Shown here one piece after another: positions 19,303 to 28,506 of a DNA stretch of 35,432 nt (its first letter is position 1; each line of letters opens with the position of its first letter). The notes below the pieces were generated by a model that was given only the letters and a program-made list of their open reading frames with translations, was not told the DNA's origin and did not search any database. The position numbers and the translations under genes are program-made. The DNA is taken from positions 1 through 35,432 of the forward strand of contig WLIQ01000009.1 in assembly GCA_009726135.1 (NCBI GenBank). The letters are read 5' to 3'. This stretch comes from Actinomycetota bacterium. Its GTDB lineage: Bacteria; Actinomycetota; Actinomycetes; Nanopelagicales; Nanopelagicaceae.

Positions 19303-20052
19303 CTACGGAGTTTTTTCGATCTCGGACTCCCAAACTTTGTTCATTTCCTCCATTGCCTGCTCCATGATTGCAAGCATCGAATCATGTGCCGCGCTCGCCG
19401 CCCCCTTTTGGATTCGATCTGCCACATCAATGTGCAGTTGCAGCGCCTCCTCTTTAGGGTGGGCAGGCATCAGGCCGTAATGAGTTCGCCCAGTCAATAC
19501 CTCTTTAACCAAACTATTGAGCTTTGAAAACATCTCATTGCCTGAGCTTTCAAGGATGAGCTGATGAAATCGAACGTCAAGGGCGAGAAAAAGTTCAACA
19601 TCCTCATTCTGCCCAGCGATTTTCATTCGTTGAGCTAGTGCGACTAACTCTGTGGTGTTTATTAGCGGTGCCCGAATGGCGGCAAGTCTGGCTGCGGCAG
19701 GCTCGATTGCGGATCGGAGCTCATTTAATGAGCGCAATTGATTGATACGAGCCGATGAAGCAAGGCGCCAGCGAATAATCTGCGGGTCAAATAGATTCCA
19801 ATTGCTCGGGGGCAGCACGAGGACGCCTACTCGGCGAGTTGAAGAGACAAGCCCCATTGATTCCAAAACTCTGACAGTTTCTCGTACCACTGAGCGTGAA
19901 ACCTTGTATTGAAGTTCAAATTCCTCTGTCTTCACAACGGTTCCAGTAGCAAGCTCGTGCGCACATATAGATAGGCCAATTTCCTCGACGAGTTGGCCAT
20001 GCAACCATCGAGTAGCCGGCTTATCCCTTGAGGGCAGTTGAATCTCATCCAT
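19303..20052 (-). CDS. GntR family transcriptional regulator, FCD subfamily
   Basis: wHTH ATGTVVKTEEFELQYKVSRSVVRETVRVLESMGLVSSTRRVGVLV, followed by FCD-type helical domain (LRSAIEPAAARLAA..DVRFHQLILESSGNEMF). Confidence 0.93.
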   Translation of the reverse strand: MDEIQLPSRDKPATRWLHGQLVEEIGLSICAHELATGTVVKTEEFELQYKVSRSVVRETVRVLESMGLVSSTRRVGVLVLPPSNWNLFDPQIIRWRLASSARINQLRSLNELRSAIEPAAARLAAIRAPLINTTELVALAQRMKIAGQNEDVELFLALDVRFHQLILESSGNEMFSKLNSLVKEVLTGRTHYGLMPAHPKEEALQLHIDVADRIQKGAASAAHDSMLAIMEQAMEEMNKVWESEIEKTP

Positions 20053-20095
20053 GGGACAAGGTTAGTTGAAACAGAGGACCCTAAGCCAGTAGTAC

Positions 20096-20419
20096 TTAGA
20101 TATCTGTGTGATGGATGATGCCACCACCGCGGAACTTAAGCATTGGTGTCTTCTGCCAAACATCCATCGCATCATCAAAGCTCTTTGAATTTGCCATGAC
20201 CTTGTCTTGTGATGCACCAAATGCTGCTGCACTATCAAACTCAACGGAATAGATCCAAGCTCCGTTGTATTCGCCATATCCACCTTCATAGATGTTTACA
20301 GCTGATGCGCCTGCTTCTGCAAGAAATAACTTCTTCCACTCTGCAAGTCGTTGCATTTGCTGACGACGAGTAATGCCTTCCATACCTTCTACTATCCATA
20401 TTTCTGATGTTTTTGCCAT
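20096..20419 (-). CDS. Hypothetical small protein (possible dimeric alpha-beta barrel/NIPSNAP-like)
   Basis: 107-aa ORF, same strand as GntR gene; fold assignment is a guess from sequence pattern. Confidence 0.55.
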   Translation of the reverse strand: MAKTSEIWIVEGMEGITRRQQMQRLAEWKKLFLAEAGASAVNIYEGGYGEYNGAWIYSVEFDSAAAFGASQDKVMANSKSFDDAMDVWQKTPMLKFRGGGIIHHTDI

Positions 20420-20482
20420 GTGATTCTCTCCTCCTATAGATCGAACTTTGGACTTTTGGAAACTACTCCCATAGCAAGGTCA

Positions 20483-21325
20483 TTACAACGGATAGGCGAA
20501 ACCAATTTCAGGCTCAACTAATTTCCACTTGAGCGCCACACGCTGGATCCATTTAGGCACGCCACCTCTATTTATGCGAAGCAGCAACAAGGCTGCTCCT
20601 ATAAACATGACGTTGTTAAAAATCCCGGATGTTAATCCTTCCCATAAACTTGGGTTCAATTGTTCTGTAGTACTTGTATCAGTTCTAACTTTGTCAAAGA
20701 CGATACTCCAATCACTGATTGCATGAAAGAGCACTGCTATCCAAATACTGCGCGTTACGATCATAAGTACGCAAGCAAAAACCCCGAAAGCAAATGCATC
20801 GATCACATGCCAATAAGCCCGCCACGGATCCCAATTGGGTCCGCGATATAGATTTAAATGCATCAACCCAAAAAACATTGATGAAACAAAAATTGCTCTG
20901 CCTTGTCCAAATTTTCGCATAATTCCAAATATCAGACCGCGCGAGACCATCTCTTCACCAAATCCAATTGAAAGCAAGAAAATGATTCCGCGAAATGCCA
21001 TCCCTGGTGCAAGGTGTGCTTTATGAGGAAAAGAAACTGCTAAGAGCATAAACAGTGAAGCAATCACCAACGCCAACACTGTTTTAAAATGCACACGGGG
21101 GAGCCCAAAGTACTCAAGGCTATCGAGCCCCAAAAGATATATAGCCAGATAAAAAATCAAACCCAATGTCACGTAGCTAACCGTGGCATTAACGTACTTC
21201 TCATTACTAATCCAAGATCCTGGCAGTAAGTCGAGGATTAATAGGGCAAAAATTGAAACACCAGCAGCGATAACGTAGTGCCGCACTTGTCTCATACCCG
21301 CCACGATAGAGACCCCAACAGACAA
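20483..21325 (-). CDS. CPBP family intramembrane metalloprotease
   Basis: Membrane protein with GFGEEMVSRGLIFG (EExxxR), FFGLMHLN and VLFHAISDW motifs. Confidence 0.88.
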   Translation of the reverse strand: MSVGVSIVAGMRQVRHYVIAAGVSIFALLILDLLPGSWISNEKYVNATVSYVTLGLIFYLAIYLLGLDSLEYFGLPRVHFKTVLALVIASLFMLLAVSFPHKAHLAPGMAFRGIIFLLSIGFGEEMVSRGLIFGIMRKFGQGRAIFVSSMFFGLMHLNLYRGPNWDPWRAYWHVIDAFAFGVFACVLMIVTRSIWIAVLFHAISDWSIVFDKVRTDTSTTEQLNPSLWEGLTSGIFNNVMFIGAALLLLRINRGGVPKWIQRVALKWKLVEPEIGFAYPL

Positions 21326-21429
21326 ATCTGTCAGTTATTCCGGCTTGGCTAAAAGCCCTGCAGCACCCTTTTTTAGGGAGTTTTAATCCAAAGGGCTAGA
21401 AGAAACGGCCGGAAAATCCTCATGCACCC

Positions 21430-21435
21430 TTGACA
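21430..21435 (+). promoter_or_regulatory. Candidate -35 element
   Basis: TTGACA upstream of the operator and sugar transporter operon; -10 candidate TAGATT at 21451 has short (15 nt) spacing. Confidence 0.35.
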
Positions 21436-21464
21436 GAGATGGCTAAGAAGTAGATTCTTTGATT

Positions 21465-21482
21465 ACTGGAAACCTTTCCAGT
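21465..21482. promoter_or_regulatory. LacI-family operator upstream of sugar ABC transporter
   Basis: ACTGGAAACCTTTCCAGT, 18-bp inverted repeat with 8 of 9 matching half-site positions. Confidence 0.7.
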
Positions 21483-21527
21483 TTTGAGTGAATCTCGGTG
21501 TTGCTCAAAAACCATAGAGGGGTTTAT

Positions 21528-22865
21528 ATGAAAATTCGAGATAAAGCATTTGTCGTGGGGTGTGCGGCGGCAGTGCTCTTAACTTCACTTGGGTTCACTG
21601 GAGCGTCTGCATCTGTTTCACCCAAGAAGGCAATTACTACTAAGCCAGTGACATTGACCATGTGGTGGTGGGGCGATCAAGAAGCTCCTGGAGCAAAATT
21701 GTGGGTTGACGACACGGTTATGGCGTATCAAAAAAAGCATCCAAATGTAACTATCAAAACTGTTCTTCAAACAACTGATGGATTGGTCCCCGCCTTTGCC
21801 GCTGCAGCTGCAGCCAAAAAGGGTCCAGATCTACAGTATTTCTGGGGTGGAATTTACGCTCAACAACCTGGATGGGATGGCCAAATTGCGCCGGTATCAG
21901 ATTACATTCCCGCCTCAGAGTTAAAGCATTACATCAATGCAACGACAGAACTTTCATTTAAAGGGAAAATCTGGACCGCACCTTGGTATGTAAATCCTTC
22001 CTTCCCAGTACTTGCACGAACAGATGTATTGAGTAAATACAACTTAACTGTCCCAACAACTTGGAAAGATTTGCTCAACGTTTGTGATGTTCTTAGCGCT
22101 CAAGGCGTGCCTGCATTAGCTGGTGGAGTAAAAGATGGCTGGTTTGGCGGATGGTTGTATTCAATCATCGGCGGACAGTCTGTTTCATCAAGTAAAGATG
22201 TAGTAGCGGCCGTAGTGGGAAAACAAAAGTTCACAGATGCGAAACATGCTGATTGGTGGACACGACTTCAGGAAACTAAAGAACACAAGTGCTGGAACTC
22301 AGATATCAACTCTCTTGAGCTCTATCAAGCACAACAGTTATGGAAAGACGGAAAGGCAGCTATGACTGTAGTAGCCGGCCCTGATGCTCCAAACTTTGCT
22401 AACGCAGTTGGCGCATCAAAGGTTGTCGTTATGGCAATGCCAAAGTGGGGTAAAGGACCATTTGCTGGAAAGATGGGAAGTACTTCCCAGACCATTGGTA
22501 TCACGCAATGGAGTAAGAACAAAGAAGTTGCAGCTGACTTCTTAATGTTCTCTCACGAGAAGGCTCAACTTAATAACTGGTTCAAGCGCACAGGATCTAT
22601 GCCAGCTGATGACCGCTTCAATCTGAACTCAGTAAAAGATCCAGTAAAGAAGGCTCTATTCCAAAGCGCACTTCCTGGTGGACCATACCTAGAAAACTTC
22701 ATCCCTGCCCAACTAGATACTGATGCAGTATTTACAAATGTGCAGTTAGTTCTCAATGGAACTAAGACTGGTAAAGCGGCAGCTGCTGATATGCAAACTC
22801 TCATGGAGAGGTTACGTAAGACTGATCGCAAGCTTGTAAGTAACTTCACCGCTTGGAGTAAATGA
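21528..22865 (+). CDS. Sugar ABC transporter substrate-binding protein
   Basis: Signal peptide MKIRDKAFVVGCAAAVLLTSLGFTGASA, TLTMWWWGDQEAPGAKLW..TVMAYQKKHPNVTIKT pattern of CUT1 binding proteins; GAGGGG RBS before 21528 (ORF opens 21498). Confidence 0.9.
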   Translation: MKIRDKAFVVGCAAAVLLTSLGFTGASASVSPKKAITTKPVTLTMWWWGDQEAPGAKLWVDDTVMAYQKKHPNVTIKTVLQTTDGLVPAFAAAAAAKKGPDLQYFWGGIYAQQPGWDGQIAPVSDYIPASELKHYINATTELSFKGKIWTAPWYVNPSFPVLARTDVLSKYNLTVPTTWKDLLNVCDVLSAQGVPALAGGVKDGWFGGWLYSIIGGQSVSSSKDVVAAVVGKQKFTDAKHADWWTRLQETKEHKCWNSDINSLELYQAQQLWKDGKAAMTVVAGPDAPNFANAVGASKVVVMAMPKWGKGPFAGKMGSTSQTIGITQWSKNKEVAADFLMFSHEKAQLNNWFKRTGSMPADDRFNLNSVKDPVKKALFQSALPGGPYLENFIPAQLDTDAVFTNVQLVLNGTKTGKAAAADMQTLMERLRKTDRKLVSNFTAWSK

Positions 22866-23794
22866 TCAAATCCGTACCGACGGAGTTCGGCATCACCGCC
22901 CCTAGAAAGTTAGGGGCGGTGACCGGCCGCTCAAGTAGATCAGGACCATTTCTGTGGATTCTTCCGGCGGGAATGTGTGTCATCCTCATTTTTGGCTATT
23001 CAATTATTGACTTGGTACAGCAATCCTTTAAGTACCGTGGAGATTGGGTGGGGTTTGAGAATTTTTCACTTGTTTTAACTGATCCGCTTTTTCGCATAGC
23101 AATATTCCATAATTTCTTGCTGTTATTTACGGTTCCAATTCTTGCCTCTTTGAGTTTTCTTTGTGCAGTCTTACTTTTTGAAACTAGAAAAGGAATGAAG
23201 TTTTACAGATCTGCAGTGTTCTTGCCTTACATTCTTCCTATTCCAGTCATTGGCGTAGTTTTCGGACAGCTTTTACAACTCAATGGTGCCCTTAACTCAG
23301 CATTACGTGCGATGGGCTTTGAAAACCTAGCACTTGATTGGCTCGGAGATCCAGGACAAGCCTTATGGACCATGAGTGCGATCATTATTTGGAAAGAAGT
23401 TGGCTTCGGGACAATTTTGATTCTTGCACGGCTGATTTCACTTCCTCTAGAAACTATAGAGGCAGCACGCATCGATGGGGCCGGCTTTTTTAGACTTCAT
23501 CTAAAGGTGACGCTCCCGCAGCTAAAACCGGTTATTCTTTTTTACATTATCAATGAAGCGATAGTCATGGTTTCTTGGGTATTTAACTATGTTTATGTAA
23601 TGACCAATGGTCAAGGCGGCCCGGGAAATGCAACCGTGGTTTCCGAACTCTATATTTACCGCAGCGCTTTTCAAAACAAATCTCCAGAATTAGCAGCAAC
23701 AGCTGCGCTGCTTCTTCTTCTTGCAACGCTAATTTTTATCATAGGTTTTTTTAAGATTCAAAGAAATACAAATAGGGGTGTTTTTAATGAGTAA
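22862..23794 (+). CDS. Sugar ABC transporter permease (MalF/UgpA-like)
   Basis: EAA loop EAARIDGAGFFRLHLKVTLPQLKP; 4-bp overlap with upstream gene. Confidence 0.92.
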   Translation: MIKSVPTEFGITAPRKLGAVTGRSSRSGPFLWILPAGMCVILIFGYSIIDLVQQSFKYRGDWVGFENFSLVLTDPLFRIAIFHNFLLLFTVPILASLSFLCAVLLFETRKGMKFYRSAVFLPYILPIPVIGVVFGQLLQLNGALNSALRAMGFENLALDWLGDPGQALWTMSAIIIWKEVGFGTILILARLISLPLETIEAARIDGAGFFRLHLKVTLPQLKPVILFYIINEAIVMVSWVFNYVYVMTNGQGGPGNATVVSELYIYRSAFQNKSPELAATAALLLLLATLIFIIGFFKIQRNTNRGVFNE

Positions 23795-24629
23795 AAAATA
23801 TACCCCAATTCAAAAAGTGGGCATCACTTCGCGCCAGTTAATACTTATTTTAATCACTTCCATGGCTGCGGTGCCTGGATACCTTATGGTAACCGGTTCT
23901 CTTAAAACTCAGGAAGAATTTCTTAACTCACCTTGGTCACTTCCATTGCATCCAAATTTCAAGGGATACAGCGCAGCTTGGAATGATCAGTTTCCAACTT
24001 GGTTTAGAAATAGTTTTTTTGTAACTCTATTGGCGGTGCTCATCACTCTCGTAATGGCGGCATGTGCTGCATGGGGCTTCGCCCACTGGAAGTGGAAGGG
24101 AAGAGACACTGTCCTAGGGATACTTATTTCGTTAATGGTTGTGCCTCCCGTTGTTTTACTCATTCCACTTTTCACATTAGGCGCAAAACTTGGGTGGATT
24201 TCAACTTTTCGCATGCTAATCCTGGTTTATATAGGCCTTATGTTGCCCTTCTCAATCTACCTTTTAACTAATTTTTTCAGGGCGATTCCAGTAAGTCTTA
24301 CTGAGGCTGCCGAAATTGATGGAGCCTCTGATTTTAGAACCTTTAGATCTGTAGTTCTTCCACTTTCTGGTCCTCCGCTTATTACTCTCACGATTGTAAA
24401 TTTACTGTGGGCCTGGAATGAGCTATTGCTTGCATTGGTCTTCTTGCAAAGTGATGATAAAAAGACTCTCATGGTTGGTATCACTGGATTTCAGAGTCGA
24501 TACTCCTTATCTATCCCAACTATTATGGCCGGTATGACTATTGCGACGCTTCCATTATTTATTACCTATATTTTTGGTCAGCGCTATTTTATAACTGGCT
24601 TGACCGCCGGGTCAGTTAAGGGGGAGTAA
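23778..24629 (+). CDS. Sugar ABC transporter permease (MalG/UgpE-like)
   Basis: EAA loop EAAEIDGASDFRTFRSVVLPLSGP; overlaps upstream permease. Confidence 0.92.
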   Translation: MFLMSKKYTPIQKVGITSRQLILILITSMAAVPGYLMVTGSLKTQEEFLNSPWSLPLHPNFKGYSAAWNDQFPTWFRNSFFVTLLAVLITLVMAACAAWGFAHWKWKGRDTVLGILISLMVVPPVVLLIPLFTLGAKLGWISTFRMLILVYIGLMLPFSIYLLTNFFRAIPVSLTEAAEIDGASDFRTFRSVVLPLSGPPLITLTIVNLLWAWNELLLALVFLQSDDKKTLMVGITGFQSRYSLSIPTIMAGMTIATLPLFITYIFGQRYFITGLTAGSVKGE

Positions 24630-24631
24630 GA

Positions 24632-24731
24632 ATGGAGTTTCTAGTCTCAGTAAAGGTGGAAGTTCCACAGAATTTCCCGGACAATTGAGATCATCCCACT
24701 TGCAGTACACCCATTAGAAGAGGAAAAGTAA
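24632..24731 (+). pseudogene. Remnant of a muconolactone delta-isomerase-like (MIase) gene
   Basis: MEFLVSVKVEVPQNFPDN* from ATG 24632 matches MIase N-termini (M.FLV...V.LP...P), and the +1 frame then reads IEIIPLAVHPLEEEK* to TAA 24729-24731, matching MIase C-termini (DIEVTPLA.HP). The ~60-residue middle is missing and the frames are out of register. Confidence 0.65.
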
Positions 24732-25519
24732 TGAAGAAACTGGATCAAAAGGTAGCAATTGTCACCGGCGCTGCTCAAGGAATCGGTCGTGCGATCGCTG
24801 ATGAATTAGCAATTGCAGGTGCTCATGTAGCTGTCTTTGACTTAAATTTAGAGGCTGCACAGACTGCCGCAGCCGAATTAGCTAAACATGGCGTTACTTC
24901 CAGAGGCTACGCCGTGGATGTTTCGAAGTCGAAAGTAGTTGACGAAGCCTTCGCAAAGGTTGTTGCTGATTTTGGTCACTTAGATATTTTGATTAATAAT
25001 GCCGGAGTTTCATTTGTTGGTCCACACATCAAAGATGTTACCGATGAAGTTTGGGATATCAGCTTAGGGGTAATGCAAAGTGGAGTGTTTTACTGTATGC
25101 GCGCTGCAACACGATATTTTCTTCCTCAAAGATCTGGAAGCGTTGTGAATATTTCTTCTATCCGAGGATTCACTTCTAACCCAGGAAGAATTGCATACTG
25201 CGCAACTAAAGCTGCAGTAATAATGATGACTCGCGTGGCCGCAGCTGAATGGGCGCCATATGGAGTTCGCGCTAATGCAATCGCACCAGGAGTGCAGCGA
25301 ACCCCTATGTGGGATATCGATGTTGAACTCGGCGTCGTTGACGAGGAGCGTGTATTAAGAGTTACTCCTGCTGGCCGCTTAGGAGATCCCAAAGAGATCG
25401 GCAAACTTGCTGTATTTCTCTGCTCTGATGATTCCAGTTTCATTAATGGCGATTGCATCACTATAGATGGCGGACTTACAACAGTTCCGATTGACGGAGC
25501 GGTTACTCGGCCAGAATGA
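24731..25519 (+). CDS. Short-chain dehydrogenase/reductase
   Basis: TGAAQGIGRAIADELA, NNAGVS, NISSIRGF..YCATKAA, ITIDGG. Confidence 0.93.
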   Translation: MKKLDQKVAIVTGAAQGIGRAIADELAIAGAHVAVFDLNLEAAQTAAAELAKHGVTSRGYAVDVSKSKVVDEAFAKVVADFGHLDILINNAGVSFVGPHIKDVTDEVWDISLGVMQSGVFYCMRAATRYFLPQRSGSVVNISSIRGFTSNPGRIAYCATKAAVIMMTRVAAAEWAPYGVRANAIAPGVQRTPMWDIDVELGVVDEERVLRVTPAGRLGDPKEIGKLAVFLCSDDSSFINGDCITIDGGLTTVPIDGAVTRPE

Positions 25520-26397
25520 TTATTCACACTTTGGCCTCTGAAGATTTGAGCATTTGCGTACTGCCAGAAAATGGCGGGGCTATAACTCAAGGGGTTTTTC
25601 AGGGGCAAAATTTTCTAGCGATTCCGCCTTATCCTGCGGTAGAACCAAAGTTTTTAGGAACTGAGAACGACTGGTTGGCAGCGTGGAATGGCGGATGGCA
25701 GCCACTTCTACCTAACGCCGGCGGGCAATGCCTTGAAGGTAAATATCCTCAAGGTTTTCATGGGAACGCCTCACAAACAACATGGAATGTGTTGGAGAAA
25801 AGTGCACTTTCAATCTCTTTAGTGTGGAGCGATGAAAATCTACATAGTCAACGCTCAATAAATATCAACGAAAATGAAGTTAGCGTCTTAGGGTCAGTTG
25901 TTAATCTTGATAGTGAGCCTCGTCCTCTCATCGTGACAGAGCATTTAGTTTTGGGTTCAGATTTCTTGAATTCAAAAATAACATTAGAACCAGTGGGTAG
26001 TGCACAATTTAGAGAATTAGAGTACGACGGTTCTGGCAAAGGTACTGGGTTTGAACCATGGGAACGCTTTCAAAAAAACAGTTGGTCATCAGTTACTTCT
26101 CAGACACCAGCAAGAATGGGAGTTTTTTCCGATATCTCATGCATTCGAGTAAGTAATGAGAATTATGAGATTGAAATTTCATGGGATGCAAGAAATCTTC
26201 CCTATCTTTGGATTTGGGAGGAGATGGCATACACGCAAGAGCAGCCATGGAATGGCCAATACTTGGCACTGGGTATTGAACCCTCAAGTGCATCTGATGG
26301 AGTTGGTTTAGGTGGGGATAGTGCTAAAACTTTGGCAGTCAATGAAAAATTTAATTGGTCCGTACAGTTAAAAATCCAAAAGAGAGCGAGCAAATAA
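25516..26397 (+). CDS. Aldose 1-epimerase-like protein
   Basis: Galactose-mutarotase-superfamily pattern (GWQPLLPNAGG..., HGNASQTTW, EHLVLG, WIWEEM...LGIEPSSA); 4-bp ATGA overlap with upstream SDR. Confidence 0.75.
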   Translation: MIIHTLASEDLSICVLPENGGAITQGVFQGQNFLAIPPYPAVEPKFLGTENDWLAAWNGGWQPLLPNAGGQCLEGKYPQGFHGNASQTTWNVLEKSALSISLVWSDENLHSQRSININENEVSVLGSVVNLDSEPRPLIVTEHLVLGSDFLNSKITLEPVGSAQFRELEYDGSGKGTGFEPWERFQKNSWSSVTSQTPARMGVFSDISCIRVSNENYEIEISWDARNLPYLWIWEEMAYTQEQPWNGQYLALGIEPSSASDGVGLGGDSAKTLAVNEKFNWSVQLKIQKRASK

Positions 26398-26398
26398 G

Positions 26399-26884
26399 AT
26401 GGCAATTCGTGGAGCGATACAACATACTGGATTAACAGTGAGCAACTTAGAACGGTCTGTCGATTTTTATGTGCGAATCCTTGGTTGCACGCTGATCATG
26501 GCCCAGGAAAAAACAGGAGGCTATCTCGCCGAAATAGTTGGGTATCCCGGTGCCAGTGTAAAGATGGCGCATTTAAGTGATCCTGCCGGCCACCATGTCA
26601 TTGAATTATTCGAATATGTCACGCCAGAGGTCTTGCCAGGCGATCTTGAGCCTCGACGAATAGGCAATGCTCATCTATGTTTTATGGTTTCTGATCTAGA
26701 TCAAGTTTATTCTGCAATCCAAAATGAGGGAATTACTTTCATCTCAGGTCCTGTAGCAGTTGATACTGGTGCAAATGCTGGTGGGGCAGGTCTTTACTTG
26801 CGCGATCCCGATGGAATAACAATGGAGCTTTTTCAGCCCGCTCCAGGAACTGCTGCTTACAAACTTCTGCATGGTGAAAAATGA
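26399..26884 (+). CDS. VOC superfamily protein (glyoxalase/bleomycin-resistance fold)
   Basis: Paired beta-alpha-beta modules: HTGLTVSNLERSVDFYVRILGC..., GNAHLCFMVSDLDQVYSAIQNEGITFIS..YLRDPDGITMELFQP. Confidence 0.88.
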   Translation: MAIRGAIQHTGLTVSNLERSVDFYVRILGCTLIMAQEKTGGYLAEIVGYPGASVKMAHLSDPAGHHVIELFEYVTPEVLPGDLEPRRIGNAHLCFMVSDLDQVYSAIQNEGITFISGPVAVDTGANAGGAGLYLRDPDGITMELFQPAPGTAAYKLLHGEK

Positions 26885-27624
26885 AAGATTTTACTGGCCA
26901 AGTTGTTGTAGTTACTGGTGGAGCAAATGGAATTGGCAAGGCAACATCTGAATTATTCGTGGAGCTGGGCGCCCAAGTAGTTGTTTTTGATCGGGAACAA
27001 CCAGAGAATAAAGCGGGGATTGATAACCTCATGATTGACTTAGGCAACCTTGGTAACCTAGAGATTGCAATTGCTGATGTAGTTAAGAAGTACGGAAGAA
27101 TCGATGTGCTTGTAAACGTTGCTGGAGTCTCTATTCCAAATACCATTCTAGACCTTGAGGTAGATAAGTACTTTACAACTCTAGATATCAATCTGCATGC
27201 GCCAATTTTTCTTATCAAACATGTTGGCAAGATTATGATCAAACAATCGTATGGCCGAATTGTTAACCTCACTAGTATTCATGGGAAATTGAGTGAACCC
27301 ACTTCTACTGCCTATGACATTAGTAAGGCCGGTCTTGAAGCTGCTACACGAACCGCCGCCCTTGAGTTTGCAGAATTTGGTGTGCTGGTTAATGCAGTAG
27401 CCCCAGGCTTTGTTTCAACTCGTATGTCGATTGTCAATGGTGAAGATGAAATGGATAGTGATTGGTTTAAGGAGGTTTATATCAAGAATAAGCGCTTACC
27501 AATTGCTCGCCCGGCTTCGCCTGTTGAGATTGCTCACGTTATAACGTGGCTAGCAAGTTCTTCCAATACTTATGTAACCGGCCAAACACTTACCGTTGAT
27601 GGCGGATTGTCAGCAAGGTTCTAA
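26881..27624 (+). CDS. Short-chain dehydrogenase/reductase
   Basis: TGGANGIGKATSELF, VNVAGVS, NLTSIHGKLSEPTSTAYDISKAG, LTVDGG; 4-bp overlap with VOC gene. Confidence 0.93.
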   Translation: MKDFTGQVVVVTGGANGIGKATSELFVELGAQVVVFDREQPENKAGIDNLMIDLGNLGNLEIAIADVVKKYGRIDVLVNVAGVSIPNTILDLEVDKYFTTLDINLHAPIFLIKHVGKIMIKQSYGRIVNLTSIHGKLSEPTSTAYDISKAGLEAATRTAALEFAEFGVLVNAVAPGFVSTRMSIVNGEDEMDSDWFKEVYIKNKRLPIARPASPVEIAHVITWLASSSNTYVTGQTLTVDGGLSARF

Positions 27625-27627
27625 ATT

Positions 27628-28476
27628 ATGAAGGCAGCAACAACATTTAAAGGAATTGCATTCCCCGAGGCTTTGCGTTGGCATGCCGGTGAATTGTGGT
27701 TCTCTGATGTTCTAGCTGGTGTGGTGTACAGGGGCGATATCACTACTGGCCAATTACATACAGAGGCAGAGATTTCACCTGTCGTATCTGGTCTTGGATG
27801 GTTACGTACTGGTGAGTTATTGGTGGTGGACTGCGTTAAGAGGGCAGTGGTTAGAAAAGAATTAGACGGACAATTGTCAATGCATTCGGATTTAAGCTCT
27901 CATTGGGAATTTAGCGCTAATGACATGCTTGTTGATTCTGATGAAACAGTGTGGGTTGGAACCTACGGCTTTAATCCAGAAAAAGATTCTCCAGTCTCTG
28001 CCGATCTTGCTCGAATAGCTCATGGAATTGTTAGCTTTCCAGTCTCTGGATTAGTTTTCGCAAATGGAATTGCACGCATAGATGAAGAGAGAATCGTAGT
28101 TGCAGAGACCTTTGCCGATCGAATTTCAATTATTCAAACTAGTGGAGAAATCAAAGTTCTCAAACAGATTCAATTACCTAGTAATGCAACTCCTGATGGG
28201 CTTGTTGTCGATAACCAAGGTTTTGCTTGGGTAGCCTCAGCTTATGGCCAGGCAATTCTTCGTGTGAATCTTGAAACTGGTGAAGCAGAACGAGCGATTG
28301 AAATTCCAGATAGAGGTGTGTATGACTGCACCTTTGGTGGAGAAAATCTTGACAAGCTTTATGTTGCAACATCGGATACCGATGAGACACATGTCCTGCG
28401 GGATTTACCTGGAGAGATTCTTTGTTTTGATTTAACTTTAGAGTTTCCAGGCGTACAAGGAATGGGGAATAAATGA
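27628..28476 (+). CDS. SMP-30/gluconolactonase family protein
   Basis: FPEALRWHAGELWFSDVLAGVVYR, ANDMLVDSDETVWVGTYGF, FANGIAR, ATPDGLVVDNQGFAWVASAYGQAILR. Confidence 0.9.
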   Translation: MKAATTFKGIAFPEALRWHAGELWFSDVLAGVVYRGDITTGQLHTEAEISPVVSGLGWLRTGELLVVDCVKRAVVRKELDGQLSMHSDLSSHWEFSANDMLVDSDETVWVGTYGFNPEKDSPVSADLARIAHGIVSFPVSGLVFANGIARIDEERIVVAETFADRISIIQTSGEIKVLKQIQLPSNATPDGLVVDNQGFAWVASAYGQAILRVNLETGEAERAIEIPDRGVYDCTFGGENLDKLYVATSDTDETHVLRDLPGEILCFDLTLEFPGVQGMGNK

Positions 28477-28506
28477 CCACGGTTACACCAATCGTTGAAA
28501 TCGAAA

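Noticed and set aside
24656-24668. 13-bp palindrome GTGGAAGTTCCAC as a third LacI operator
   Set aside because: Its spacing differs from the two 18-bp operators and it lies inside the coding remnant of the MIase-like pseudogene (KVEVP), so it is more likely coincidental.
25126-25608. Antisense 160-aa ORF over the SDR gene
   Set aside because: Overlaps a confident SDR and its start region; composition matches a shadow frame.
26739-27272. Antisense 177-aa ORF over VOC/SDR genes
   Set aside because: Shadow ORF spanning two confident genes and their 4-bp junction.
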